This document shows positions 11,395-19,500 of a stretch of 64,000 bases of DNA, piece by piece (positions within the stretch are counted from its first letter, which is position 1; each line of letters opens with the position of its first letter). The stretch lies in assembly GCA_027019085.1 (NCBI GenBank), contig JALUXG010000008.1, forward strand, positions 1 to 64,000, given 5' to 3'. Source of the DNA: Rhodanobacteraceae bacterium. GTDB taxonomy: Bacteria; Pseudomonadota; Gammaproteobacteria; Xanthomonadales; Rhodanobacteraceae. The position numbers and the translations under genes were made by a program. The notes under the pieces were generated by a model. That model searched no databases and was not told the DNA's origin. It was given only the letters and a program-made list of their open reading frames with translations.

Positions 11395-11538
11395 GATGGG
11401 CACCGTCCGCGGCTTTTCCCCGCATCCGGATACGGCGGACAGGGTCCGCCCTACATCCTCGCGCGCTCCGTAGGGCGGGCACCGTCCGCCGCTTCGATCA
11501 CACACACGGGAAATAACGACGGACCGTGTCCGCCCTAC
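11391..11538. repeat. REP-like cluster of four alternating units
   Basis: Four copies of a 20-bp unit resembling GTAGGGCGGGCACCGTCCGC alternate in orientation: plus at 11391-11410, minus at 11434-11454, plus at 11470-11490, minus at 11521-11538. Each unit is an imperfect palindrome (GGCGGAC...GTCCGCC) beginning with GTAGG. The pattern is like the bacterial interspersed mosaic elements built from REP sequences. The cluster fills the cysS-sufE gap, and its first unit contributes the cysS stop codon. No RAYT transposase is present in the window. Confidence 0.85.
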
Positions 11539-11582
11539 GCGGTGCGTTTTCAGGATATGCGTCGCTGCGCGATAATGGCGCC

Positions 11583-12014
11583 ATGAACGACGCCTCCCCC
11601 ACCAGCGCCGCCGACGCGCAGCAGGAAATCATCGACGAGTTCGCCCTGTTCGGCGACTGGAGCGAGCGCTACCAGTACCTGATCGACCTGGGCCGCAAGC
11701 TTCCCGCGTTTCCCGAGGACCTCAAGCGCGAGGAATACAAGGTGCACGGGTGTCAGTCGCAGGTATGGCTGGTGCCCGAGGGTGACGCTGCGTGCATGCG
11801 GTTCCGCGCCACCAGCGACTCGGCCATCGTGTCCGGCCTGATCGCCCTGATCCTGCGCGTATACTCCAACCGCCCGGCACACGAGATCCTCGACACCGAA
11901 CCTGGCTACATCCAGTCCATCGGACTGGCCAAGCACCTCTCGCCGACCCGATCCAACGGGCTGGTGGCGATGTTGAAGACCCTGAAGGGTCACGCCGCGA
12001 AGGCGCTGGCCTGA
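11583..12014 (+). CDS. sufE: SufE-family sulfur acceptor
   Basis: A 143-residue SufE-type protein. SufE accepts persulfide sulfur from the cysteine desulfurase SufS for iron-sulfur cluster assembly. The active cysteine is in KVHGCQSQVW near residue 58, and the flanking 'GDWSERYQYLIDLGRKLP' is a family hallmark. The start at 11583 follows the repeat cluster; a longer frame upstream would read through the repeats. No sufS or other suf genes are adjacent. Confidence 0.93.
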   Translation: MNDASPTSAADAQQEIIDEFALFGDWSERYQYLIDLGRKLPAFPEDLKREEYKVHGCQSQVWLVPEGDAACMRFRATSDSAIVSGLIALILRVYSNRPAHEILDTEPGYIQSIGLAKHLSPTRSNGLVAMLKTLKGHAAKALA

Positions 12015-12177
12015 ACGCCGTATTCGGAAGGATTACGTGTCGCTACGGCAGCCCGGCACGAGCTGTGGCCTGGACGATGAGCTGCTCCTGACGGCGTCGA
12101 CCGGCACCAGCCGGACGCCCCGGCTTGTGCCTTGCTCGATGAATCCGATGGATCCATCGGCATCCACCATGGCCACG

Positions 12178-12204
12178 AAAAAGCCCCGCGCCGGGCGGGG
12201 CTTT
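12178..12204 (-). terminator. Intrinsic terminator of dksA
   Basis: GCCCCGC at 12183-12189 pairs with GCGGGGC at 12195-12201 around a five-base loop. On the minus strand the stem is followed by a run of five T. It lies about 27 bp after the dksA stop. Confidence 0.8.
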
Positions 12205-12230
12205 ACCCATACCGCGAGCACGCAGCAACC

Positions 12231-13490
12231 TCAGTCACCCATCTGCTTCTGCAGGTGCTCGCGACGCTCCTGTGCATCCAGCGACAGTGTAGCGATGGGA
12301 CGCGCCTCAAGGCGTTCCACGCCGATCTCCTCGTCGGTCTCTTCGCAAAAACCGTAACGGCCTTCCTCGATGCGACGCAGTGCCTTGTCGATCTTCGAGA
12401 TCAGTTTGCGGTAGCGGTCACGGGTGCGCAGTTCCAGCGAGTTTTCCGTTTCCCGGGTGGCACGCTCGGCTTCGTCGCCGACATCGCGGACTTCGCCACG
12501 CAGGTTGTCGATGGTCTGCCGGGATTCCTCGACCAGCTGATCGCGCCAGGTACGCAGCTTGTCGCGAAAATACGCAAGCTGGCGCGGATTCATGTATTCC
12601 TCGTCGGGGCCGGGCTTGTAGCCCTTGGGAAGGTCGATGACGACCGTGGCCGGCAGCGCATAGCGGCCGTCTTCCTTGGTGATACCGGGTTCGTTGTTGG
12701 GTGCGACAATGGCCATGCGTGGTCGTTCTTTGTGGTTCGTAGTGTTTCTGGCTCCGCGCGACGACGTCCTGCTGCTGGCCGGGGCGGGCTTGGCCGCCTT
12801 GCCTGCCGTGCTGGACGTGCCCCGCGGAGACGGGGTGGAGACGGACTTCCTGGAAGCCGTCCGGGTGGGGGAAGCCTTGCGTGTAGCCGTTTTTCGACTC
12901 GACGCCGTGCCTGTCGAAGACTTGCGGGCTGCCGGCTTCGAGCTGGATGCCTTTTTGCGTGCGGTGTTCTTTATTGCTGCCTTCTTTATTGCTGCTTTCT
13001 TTACGGTTGCTTTCTTTACGGTTGCTTTCTTTACAGTCGCTTTCTTGATGGCCGTCTTCCTCACGGCGGTTTTCCTGGTCGCGGCCTTCTTCGCCGTGGC
13101 TTTCCCTGTCGACGTCTTGCGGGTCGCGGGCTTCCTGGCGGGAGCTTTCTTCACCGCCGCTTTCCGGGCTGGGGCATTCTGCTTGCCTGCACCTGGTTTC
13201 GTGGTGCGCGCAGGCGTCGATTTCTTCACGGATGCCTTTCCGCCGGTGGACTTTTTCGCTGCAGTCTTTTTCACGCTGGCCTGCTTGCGCGTCGGCCCGG
13301 AGGTCGCGGCCTTCCTTGTCGCCTTCCCGGAGTCTGCGCGCTTGCCAGACGCGGACTTCCTGGCCACGGTCTTGCCCGTCGGGCGCGATCGTGCGGCAGC
13401 GGTGGATGAACGGCTCTTGCTGGCTTTCTTGCGAGCCGCGGTCGTGGTCTTGCGTGCCTTGCTGGAGGCACTACGCGTGGATTTCGCCAT
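12231..13490 (-). CDS. dksA: DksA-family RNA polymerase regulator with histone H1-like N-terminal tail
   Basis: The 419-residue product has two parts. Residues 1 to about 255 are a Lys/Ala/Ser/Thr/Arg-rich tail like histone H1 or bacterial AlgP proteins, with KKATVKKATVKKA repeats. Residues about 259-419 are a DksA/TraR domain with coiled coil (NPRQLAYFRDKLRTWRDQL) and C-terminal 'GVERLEARPIATLSLD'. DksA binds the polymerase secondary channel and works with ppGpp. Only one of the four zinc-ribbon cysteines remains (YGFCEETDEEIG, then TLSLDAQ). An internal ATG at 12716 could give a tail-less 161-residue form, though its ribosome-binding site is weak. Tailed DksA proteins are, as far as I recall, seen in other xanthomonads. 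Confidence 0.88.
   Translation of the reverse strand: MAKSTRSASSKARKTTTAARKKASKSRSSTAAARSRPTGKTVARKSASGKRADSGKATRKAATSGPTRKQASVKKTAAKKSTGGKASVKKSTPARTTKPGAGKQNAPARKAAVKKAPARKPATRKTSTGKATAKKAATRKTAVRKTAIKKATVKKATVKKATVKKAAIKKAAIKNTARKKASSSKPAARKSSTGTASSRKTATRKASPTRTASRKSVSTPSPRGTSSTAGKAAKPAPASSRTSSRGARNTTNHKERPRMAIVAPNNEPGITKEDGRYALPATVVIDLPKGYKPGPDEEYMNPRQLAYFRDKLRTWRDQLVEESRQTIDNLRGEVRDVGDEAERATRETENSLELRTRDRYRKLISKIDKALRRIEEGRYGFCEETDEEIGVERLEARPIATLSLDAQERREHLQKQMGD
12967..13071. repeat. 15-bp tandem repeat within the dksA tail
   Basis: About seven degenerate tandem copies of a 15-bp unit such as TTCTTTACGGTTGCT (plus strand). They encode the repeated pentapeptides KKATV and KKAAI on the minus strand. 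The middle copies are nearly identical, so copy number may vary between strains without disturbing the frame. Confidence 0.85.
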
Positions 13491-13603
13491 GCTCCCTCAC
13501 CATTGTAGGTCGGCGGCCGGGTGTTATAGCCTAGATCGGACTGACCAGCAACCGTCTGCCCACCCGCTCCAGGCAGCGCTGGGCTCGAACACCGGAACCC
13601 GTC

Positions 13604-13867
13604 GTGACCCGCATCATCCTTTTTCTTCTTGGCCTGTACAAGCGCCTGATCAGTCCATTGCTCGGCCAGCGCTGCCGGTTCCATCCCAGTTGCTCCGATT
13701 ATGCGCGCATCGCCGTGGCTCGATTTGGTCCCTTGCGTGGCAGCATACTGGCCTTCTGGCGCATCCTGCGCTGCCAACCGCTCTGTGCAGGTGGTATCGA
13801 CCCGGTGCCCGAACGGTTTCATCTGAGCCGCTGCCATGTACATGACAGCGATCAGGCGCATGACTGA
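13604..13867 (+). CDS. yidD: Membrane protein insertion efficiency factor YidD
   Basis: A small protein of 87 residues with the YidD hallmarks: hydrophobic start ([18 protein letters not shown]), then [15 protein letters not shown], and '[16 protein letters not shown]'. YidD is a membrane-associated helper of YidC-dependent insertion. The start is GTG at 13604. Usually it lies between rnpA and yidC, but here it stands beside dksA and an M23 peptidase gene, which it overlaps by 8 bp if that gene starts at 13860. Confidence 0.93.
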   Translation: MTRIILFLLGLYKRLISPLLGQRCRFHPSCSDYARIAVARFGPLRGSILAFWRILRCQPLCAGGIDPVPERFHLSRCHVHDSDQAHD

Positions 13868-14684
13868 GCGCCTGCCTGGAACCGTCCTGCCCATTCTGCT
13901 GGCATGGCTCGTGTCGCAGCCGGGGCCCTCATGGGCCGGTACGCTAACGCTCCCGGCACGCATTCCGCAAGGCGGACTGGTGATCGGCCATGCCGAACCT
14001 GCATGCCAGGTATGGACTGCCGGGCGACGCCTGCGGGTGGGTGCCGACGGCATCTTCGCATTCGGCATCGGACGCGATACCACCGGATCGATCACCGTGC
14101 AGGTGCGTTGCCCGGATGGGCATGTGGAACGAAGCAGCCTGGCCGTCGATCCCCGCAAGTGGCCCATCGAGCGTGTCCGTGGCGTACCGCCTCGAACCGT
14201 GAATCCGCCGCCTGCTGTGCTGCAGCGCATCGCGCTGGAGCGGGCATGGGTCCGTCAGGCACGCACCCGCAACGACCCCCGCGAGGATTTCGAACGCGGC
14301 TTCACCTGGCCCGTGCATGGACGCATCAGCGGCCGGTTCGGAAGCCAGCGGATCTACAACGGCACACCGCGCGCGCCCCATTCGGGGGTCGACATTGCCG
14401 TTCCCCGCGGGACGCCGGTGCATGCACCGGCAGGAGGCATCGTGACACTCGCGCGTGACCTGTATCTGAGCGGCAACACCGTCATCATCGATCACGGCGC
14501 AGGCATCAGTTCGGTCCTGCTGCACATGAGCAAACTGAAGGTCCACCCTGGCCAGTATGTCCGGCAGGGGCAGGTGGTCGGGCTGGCGGGCATGACCGGT
14601 CGCGCCACCGGTCCGCACGTGCACTGGGGCATGAACTGGTTCGGAGTGCGGATGGACCCGGTCCGCACGTGCACTGGGGCATGA
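13860..14684 (+). CDS. M23-family metallopeptidase with frameshifted C-terminus
   Basis: An exported LytM-type peptidase of 274 residues (282 if the ATG at 13836 is used). [19 protein letters not shown] followed by PSWAG is a signal peptide. The C-terminal domain keeps the zinc and catalytic motifs: [11 protein letters not shown] (H-x-x-x-D) and HVHWG (H-x-H). Such enzymes cut peptidoglycan cross-bridges or activate amidases. A perfect 50-bp tandem duplication at 14611-14710 shifts the frame after 'RMDP', replacing the original tail by VRTCTGA. Without it the frame would run to 14794 and overlap the convergent nucleotidase gene. The active site is intact, so function may persist. Confidence 0.85.
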   Translation: MTERLPGTVLPILLAWLVSQPGPSWAGTLTLPARIPQGGLVIGHAEPACQVWTAGRRLRVGADGIFAFGIGRDTTGSITVQVRCPDGHVERSSLAVDPRKWPIERVRGVPPRTVNPPPAVLQRIALERAWVRQARTRNDPREDFERGFTWPVHGRISGRFGSQRIYNGTPRAPHSGVDIAVPRGTPVHAPAGGIVTLARDLYLSGNTVIIDHGAGISSVLLHMSKLKVHPGQYVRQGQVVGLAGMTGRATGPHVHWGMNWFGVRMDPVRTCTGA

Positions 14685-14710
14685 ACTGGTTCGGAGTGCG
14701 GATGGACCCG
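14611..14710. repeat. Perfect 50-bp tandem duplication in the M23 gene
   Basis: Positions 14611-14660 are repeated exactly at 14661-14710, starting GTCCGCACGTGCACTGGGGC. Fifty is not a multiple of three, so the second copy is read in another frame and stops at 14684. The identity of the copies points to a recent event or an assembly error. Confidence 0.97.
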
Positions 14711-14769
14711 GCACTCGTGGTCCGCGAACACCCTGCCCGGCGCATCGGACATGCACGGACGGACGGGGG

Positions 14770-15714
14770 TCAGCCTTCCTCGCCGGAGGGATGATTGGAT
14801 ACACCATGTGGCACATGCCCGGTAGCCACATGGCGGCGCGTGGATTCCACGTTGAAGGGCGAGTCGTCGAAGAATATGTCCGCACCGAAGGCATCCAGGA
14901 ACGGTCCCTTGTCGCGGCCGCCGAGAAACAGCGCCTCGTCGATGCGCACGCCCCAGCGCCGCAGGGTCAGGATCACGCGCTTGTGCGCCGGTGCCGAACG
15001 CGCGGTCACCAGGGCGGTACGAATCGGCGAATCCTCGGCCGGAAAGGCCGCCTGCAGCCGATGCAGGGCCACCAGGAATCCGCGGAACGGACCTACTGAA
15101 AGAGGTTCCTCGGCATGTTCGGATTCACTGCGGTGGAAAGCCTCCAGGCCTTCCTCGCGCGAGACGCGCTCGCCTTCGTCACCGAAGATCACCGCATCGC
15201 CATCGAAGGCGATGCGCAGTTGTTCGCTCACCCGCGTGGGCGCTGTCGACGGCAGGATGGTGGCAGCCGCCACACCGGCCTTCAGGGCACGGGCGACATC
15301 CTCGGCGTTGGCCGACAGGAAAAGGTCGGCGCCAAACGGCCGGATGTAGTCGGAGGTCGGTGCCCCACTGGTGAATGCGGCACGCGCTATGTCCAGCTTG
15401 TAGTGCTGGATGGAATTGAAGATGCGCAAGCCCGTATCGCCGGAATTGCGTGAAAGCAGGATGACCTCGACCGGCGGCTTGTCGCCCGCCAGACGGTTGA
15501 GCCCCAGCAGCTTCTGTACCAGGGGAAAAGCCACGCCGGGCTGGAGGATCTGGTCTTCGTGGTCGATCTGGAAGGCGCGATAGGCATCCAGCCCCTCGCG
15601 TTCGAACAAGGCATGACTGTCACCCAGGTCGAACAGGGCGCGCGACGAGATCGCGACCATCAAACGGTCGTCGCTGGCCGAATGTTGTGCATGTACATCA
15701 AGCGCAGGGCTCAC
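14770..15714 (-). CDS. 5'-nucleotidase (cytosolic cN-I-like family)
   Basis: The 314-residue product matches the bacterial 5'-nucleotidase family related to vertebrate cN-I (Pfam PF06189). Characteristic segments are VAISSRALFDL near the N-terminus, 'EVILLSRNSGDTGLRIFNSI', 'FLSANAEDV', 'AFDGDAVIFGDE' and 'HKRVILTLRRWGVRIDEALFLGG', with FFDDSP near the C-terminus. It would dephosphorylate nucleoside monophosphates in the cytoplasm. It is convergent with the M23 gene, whose pre-duplication reading frame would have overlapped its end. Confidence 0.87.
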   Translation of the reverse strand: MSPALDVHAQHSASDDRLMVAISSRALFDLGDSHALFEREGLDAYRAFQIDHEDQILQPGVAFPLVQKLLGLNRLAGDKPPVEVILLSRNSGDTGLRIFNSIQHYKLDIARAAFTSGAPTSDYIRPFGADLFLSANAEDVARALKAGVAAATILPSTAPTRVSEQLRIAFDGDAVIFGDEGERVSREEGLEAFHRSESEHAEEPLSVGPFRGFLVALHRLQAAFPAEDSPIRTALVTARSAPAHKRVILTLRRWGVRIDEALFLGGRDKGPFLDAFGADIFFDDSPFNVESTRRHVATGHVPHGVSNHPSGEEG

Positions 15715-15795
15715 GATCGCGTCCTGGTATCGGGTCGAAGAGGCGGCTCCCTGTTCTGGAGTGATCCTATACGATCCCGGCCATCCGGGCCCGTA

Positions 15796-16560
15796 TCAGA
15801 ACTGGAACTGCTCATCGAGGATGCGCTGCTCTAGATTGTGCTCGGGATCGAACAGAAGCGTCACGGCATGCTGGCGAGACTGACGCACTTCCACAGAGAG
15901 CACATCGCGCACCTCGTGGTAATCGGCCGTGGCGCTTACCGGCCTCTTGCCCGGATCGAGGCAGACCAGCCCGACCCGCGTGGCATGCGGGAGGATGGCT
16001 CCCCGCCAGCGACGCGGACGAAACGGGCTGATGGGCGTCATCGCCAGCACATTGGCATCGAGTGGAAGGATCGGGCCGTGCGCGGACAGATTATAAGCGG
16101 TCGATCCGGCCGGCGTGGACACCAGGATGCCATCGCACACCAGTTCCTCGATCTTGGGTTCGCCGTTCAGCGTGATTCGCAGATGGGCGGCCTGGTTGCT
16201 CTGCCGCAAGAGTGAAACCTCGTTGAATGCCAGCTCCACGGCCTCTTCCCCATCGGTCGAGGTCACGCGCATTTCCAGCGGATGCAGCGTTGCAGGATGG
16301 GCCCGGCCAATGCGTTCGAGCAGGTCGTCGTCACGGTACTGGTTCATCAGGAAACCAATGCGCCCCAGCTTCATGCCGTAGAAGGGACGTTGCAGCTCGA
16401 GGCAGGTATGCAGGGTGCGTAGCATGAAGCCGTCGCCACCCAGCGCCACCACGACATCGGCCTCTTCGGTCGCCACCGAGCCATACCGTGCGTTGAGCTT
16501 CCCCGCCGCCTGCTGCGCGGCGGGGACGGTGCTGGCCACGATGGCAATGCGCATGGACAC
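15796..16560 (-). CDS. nadK: NAD kinase
   Basis: NadK phosphorylates NAD to NADP. The 254-residue product has the family motifs [11 protein letters not shown] near residue 42, 'FNEVSLLRQ' (NE-S), and '[18 protein letters not shown]'. Translation may begin at the first Met or at Met3 (MRIAIVAS). It lies 32 bp after the NAD-glutamate dehydrogenase gene on the same strand, so the two are probably co-transcribed. Confidence 0.94.
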   Translation of the reverse strand: MSMRIAIVASTVPAAQQAAGKLNARYGSVATEEADVVVALGGDGFMLRTLHTCLELQRPFYGMKLGRIGFLMNQYRDDDLLERIGRAHPATLHPLEMRVTSTDGEEAVELAFNEVSLLRQSNQAAHLRITLNGEPKIEELVCDGILVSTPAGSTAYNLSAHGPILPLDANVLAMTPISPFRPRRWRGAILPHATRVGLVCLDPGKRPVSATADYHEVRDVLSVEVRQSRQHAVTLLFDPEHNLEQRILDEQFQF

Positions 16561-16592
16561 GTAACCGGTAATGGGTCTTCCCAGAGCTTAAC

Positions 16593-19500
16593 TCACGCGG
16601 ACGGCATCTGTGCCAGTTGTGCCAGGCGGCGCACCGCAACCGAGGCGATGGGATAGTCGGCCTTCTGCGACAGGATCTCGGCGAGCATCGTCCGTGTGTG
16701 ACGCAAGGTCGGGTCGTCCCGCTGCAGCCACCGGGCCACCGCTTCACTGCCGTTGCAGTCCACACACAGCGTCAGCACCTTTGCCGACAACGCCCGATGC
16801 TGCTGGCTCAGTTCCTCGAGCAGTGAACCACGGGCCTGGGCGTGCCAGCGGCTTTCGACCGGCAAGGCCTCGATCTGCCCACGCAGCCAATCGAGGTCCA
16901 GGGCCCCGGACAGGCTGAAGAAGACACTGGCAACCTGGTCCATCGGCTTGGACGACTGCGTGGATACCTCCACCATGTCCAGCGAGGCACGCAGCAGTGG
17001 TACCCGGGCCAGGCGAGCCGCCAGATCGGAAGGCACGCCGAGACCTTCCCATTTTTCCGATGTCGATTCGAAATCCGCCCGCCCGGTGGGCGTGAGCGCA
17101 TCCGGCAACGCCTTGCGCAGGGCACTGACCCCGGGCTTGTATCGCTCGACATTGCGGGCGATGTCCAGCGTCCCGCCGGGGCGACCGAGCAGCCAGCGCG
17201 TCAGATGCCGCAACAGGCTCCAGATCTGCAGCATGGCGTCGATCTGCGTGTCCTCGGACACCTGCCCATCCAGAGCCTCGATATCGGACCACAGGGCCCG
17301 TGCATCGAGAATTTCCCGGGATGCCGTCAGTGCCTTGGCGATCGCGGCCGGGTCCTGCCCGCTGTCCTCGGCCATGCGCATCATGAACGTGGCGCCCATG
17401 CGGTTGATGGTCGAATTGGTGACCGCGGTAGCAATAATCTCGCGACGAAGACGATGGCGTCCCATGTGTGCCGCGTAGGGCTTGCGTAGCGGTTGGGGAA
17501 AGTAGCGCTCGAGTTCGTGCGACAGATACGGGTCCTCCGGCACATTCGAATCGAGCAACTGCTGGTAGAGCTTGAGCTTGTCGTAGGAAAGCAGCACTGA
17601 CAATTCCGGGCGGGTCAGCCCTTGCCCGCGTGTCTTGCGCTCGCTCAATTCGGCATCCCCGGGAAGGGATTCGACCTGGCGATCGAGCAGTCCCTCCGAT
17701 TCCAGCGTGCGTATGAAATGCGCCATGGCGCCGATGCGCTTGGCCGACATGTGTTCCATCAGCGTGATGGCATAGTTCTGGCGGTAGTTGTCCCACAACA
17801 CCAGACGCTCGACTTCGTCCGTCATGGCTGCCAGAAGCTTGTTGCGCCCTTCCAGATCCAGTTCGCCGCGATGCATGGCGTCACCGAGCAGGATCTTGAT
17901 ATTGACCTCGTGATCGGAGGTGTCCACGCCGGCCGAGTTGTCGATGAAATCAGTATTGAGAAGCACCCCGCCCAGAGCCGCTTCGATGCGTCCCTTTTGC
18001 GTCAGGCCGAGGTTGCCGCCCTCGCCCACCACCTTGCAGCGCAACTCGTTGCCATTGATGCGCAGGGCGTTGTTGGCACGATCGCCAGCATCGGCGTGGG
18101 TCTCGGTGGAAGCCTTGACATAGGTACCGATGCCGCCATTCCACAGCAGGTCGACTGGAGCACGCAGGATGGCCGACATCAATTCATTCGGCGACAGATG
18201 CTCGATGCCCTTTGACAAGCCAAGCGCTTCGCGCACTGGCGCGGAGATCGGGATCGATTTGGCAGTACGCGGCCATACCCCCCCGCCTTCGGAGATCAGG
18301 CTCGTGTCGTAGTCTTCCCAGCTCGAACGCGGCAACTCGAACATCCGTTTGCGCTCGGCAAAGGATATGGCTGCGTCCGGGTCGGGATCGACAAACACAT
18401 GCCGGTGATCGAAGGCTGCGACCAGCCGGATGTGCCGGGAAAGCAGCATGCCGTTGCCGAACACGTCACCGGACATGTCGCCAATGCCGACGCAGGTGAA
18501 ATCCTCTTCCTGGCAATTGCGGCCAAGCGCGCGGAAATGCCGCTTGACCGACTCCCAGGCACCCTTGGCGGTAATGCCCATGCGCTTGTGGTCGTAACCG
18601 TTCGAACCGCCCGAGGCAAACGCATCTCCCAGCCAGTAGCCGTGCTCGACGGCAATCCCGTTGGCTATGTCGGAAAAGGTGGCCGTACCCTTGTCCGCCG
18701 CCACCACCAGGTAGGGGTCGTCCTCGTCATGCCGGACCAGCGCCTCCGGCGGCACCACCTTGCCGTCCACAAGATTGTCGGTGATGTCCAGCAAGCCCTC
18801 GATGAACATGCGATAACAGGCCACGCCCTCGGCGAGCACGGCATCCCGGTCGCCCTGCTCGGGTGGTTGCTTGACGAAGAACCCCCCCTTGGAACCGACC
18901 GGCACGATGACCGTGTTCTTGACCATCTGGGCCTTGACCAGACCCAGGACCTCGGTGCGAAAGTCCTCGCGACGGTCCGACCAGCGCAGGCCACCTCGCG
19001 CCACGGCGCCGAAGCGCAGGTGAATGCCTTCGAAGCGCGGACTGTAGACGAAAATTTCCCTGTACGGCACCGGCTTGGGCACGTCCGGAACCTGTGTGGA
19101 ATCGAACTTGAAGCTGATGTAATGCCGTGCCTCGCCGCCCGGGCGCTGGAAGAAACTGGTGCGCAGGGTCGCACGGATAACATTGAGATAGCTCTTGATG
19201 ATGCGTTCGTCATCGAGACTGGCCACTTCATCGAGCAGGATGCGGATGGCGCTTTCGTACGTCTCGACCTGTTGCTGGCGCGGCTGACGAAGAGCACCGA
19301 CAACCCGTTCGATGAAGTCCGGATGATGGGCAAGCGTGGCCGCCGGCGCCAGGACCTTCATCTCGCGAGCCAGTTGTGCCTCGTGGGCCTTTCTGGCCTC
19401 TTCCGGGCGCGTCTCGCGATCCGGGTCAAACTTCGCGTTGAACAGCTCGACCAGCAGGTTGGAGATGGCCGGATAGCGGGTCAGCGTCTCTTCCATGTAG

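Noticed and set aside
12676..13845. 389-codon plus-strand frame rich in Phe, Ala and Val
   Set aside because: It is the complement of the Lys/Ala repeats of the dksA tail and crosses into yidD; no family is seen.
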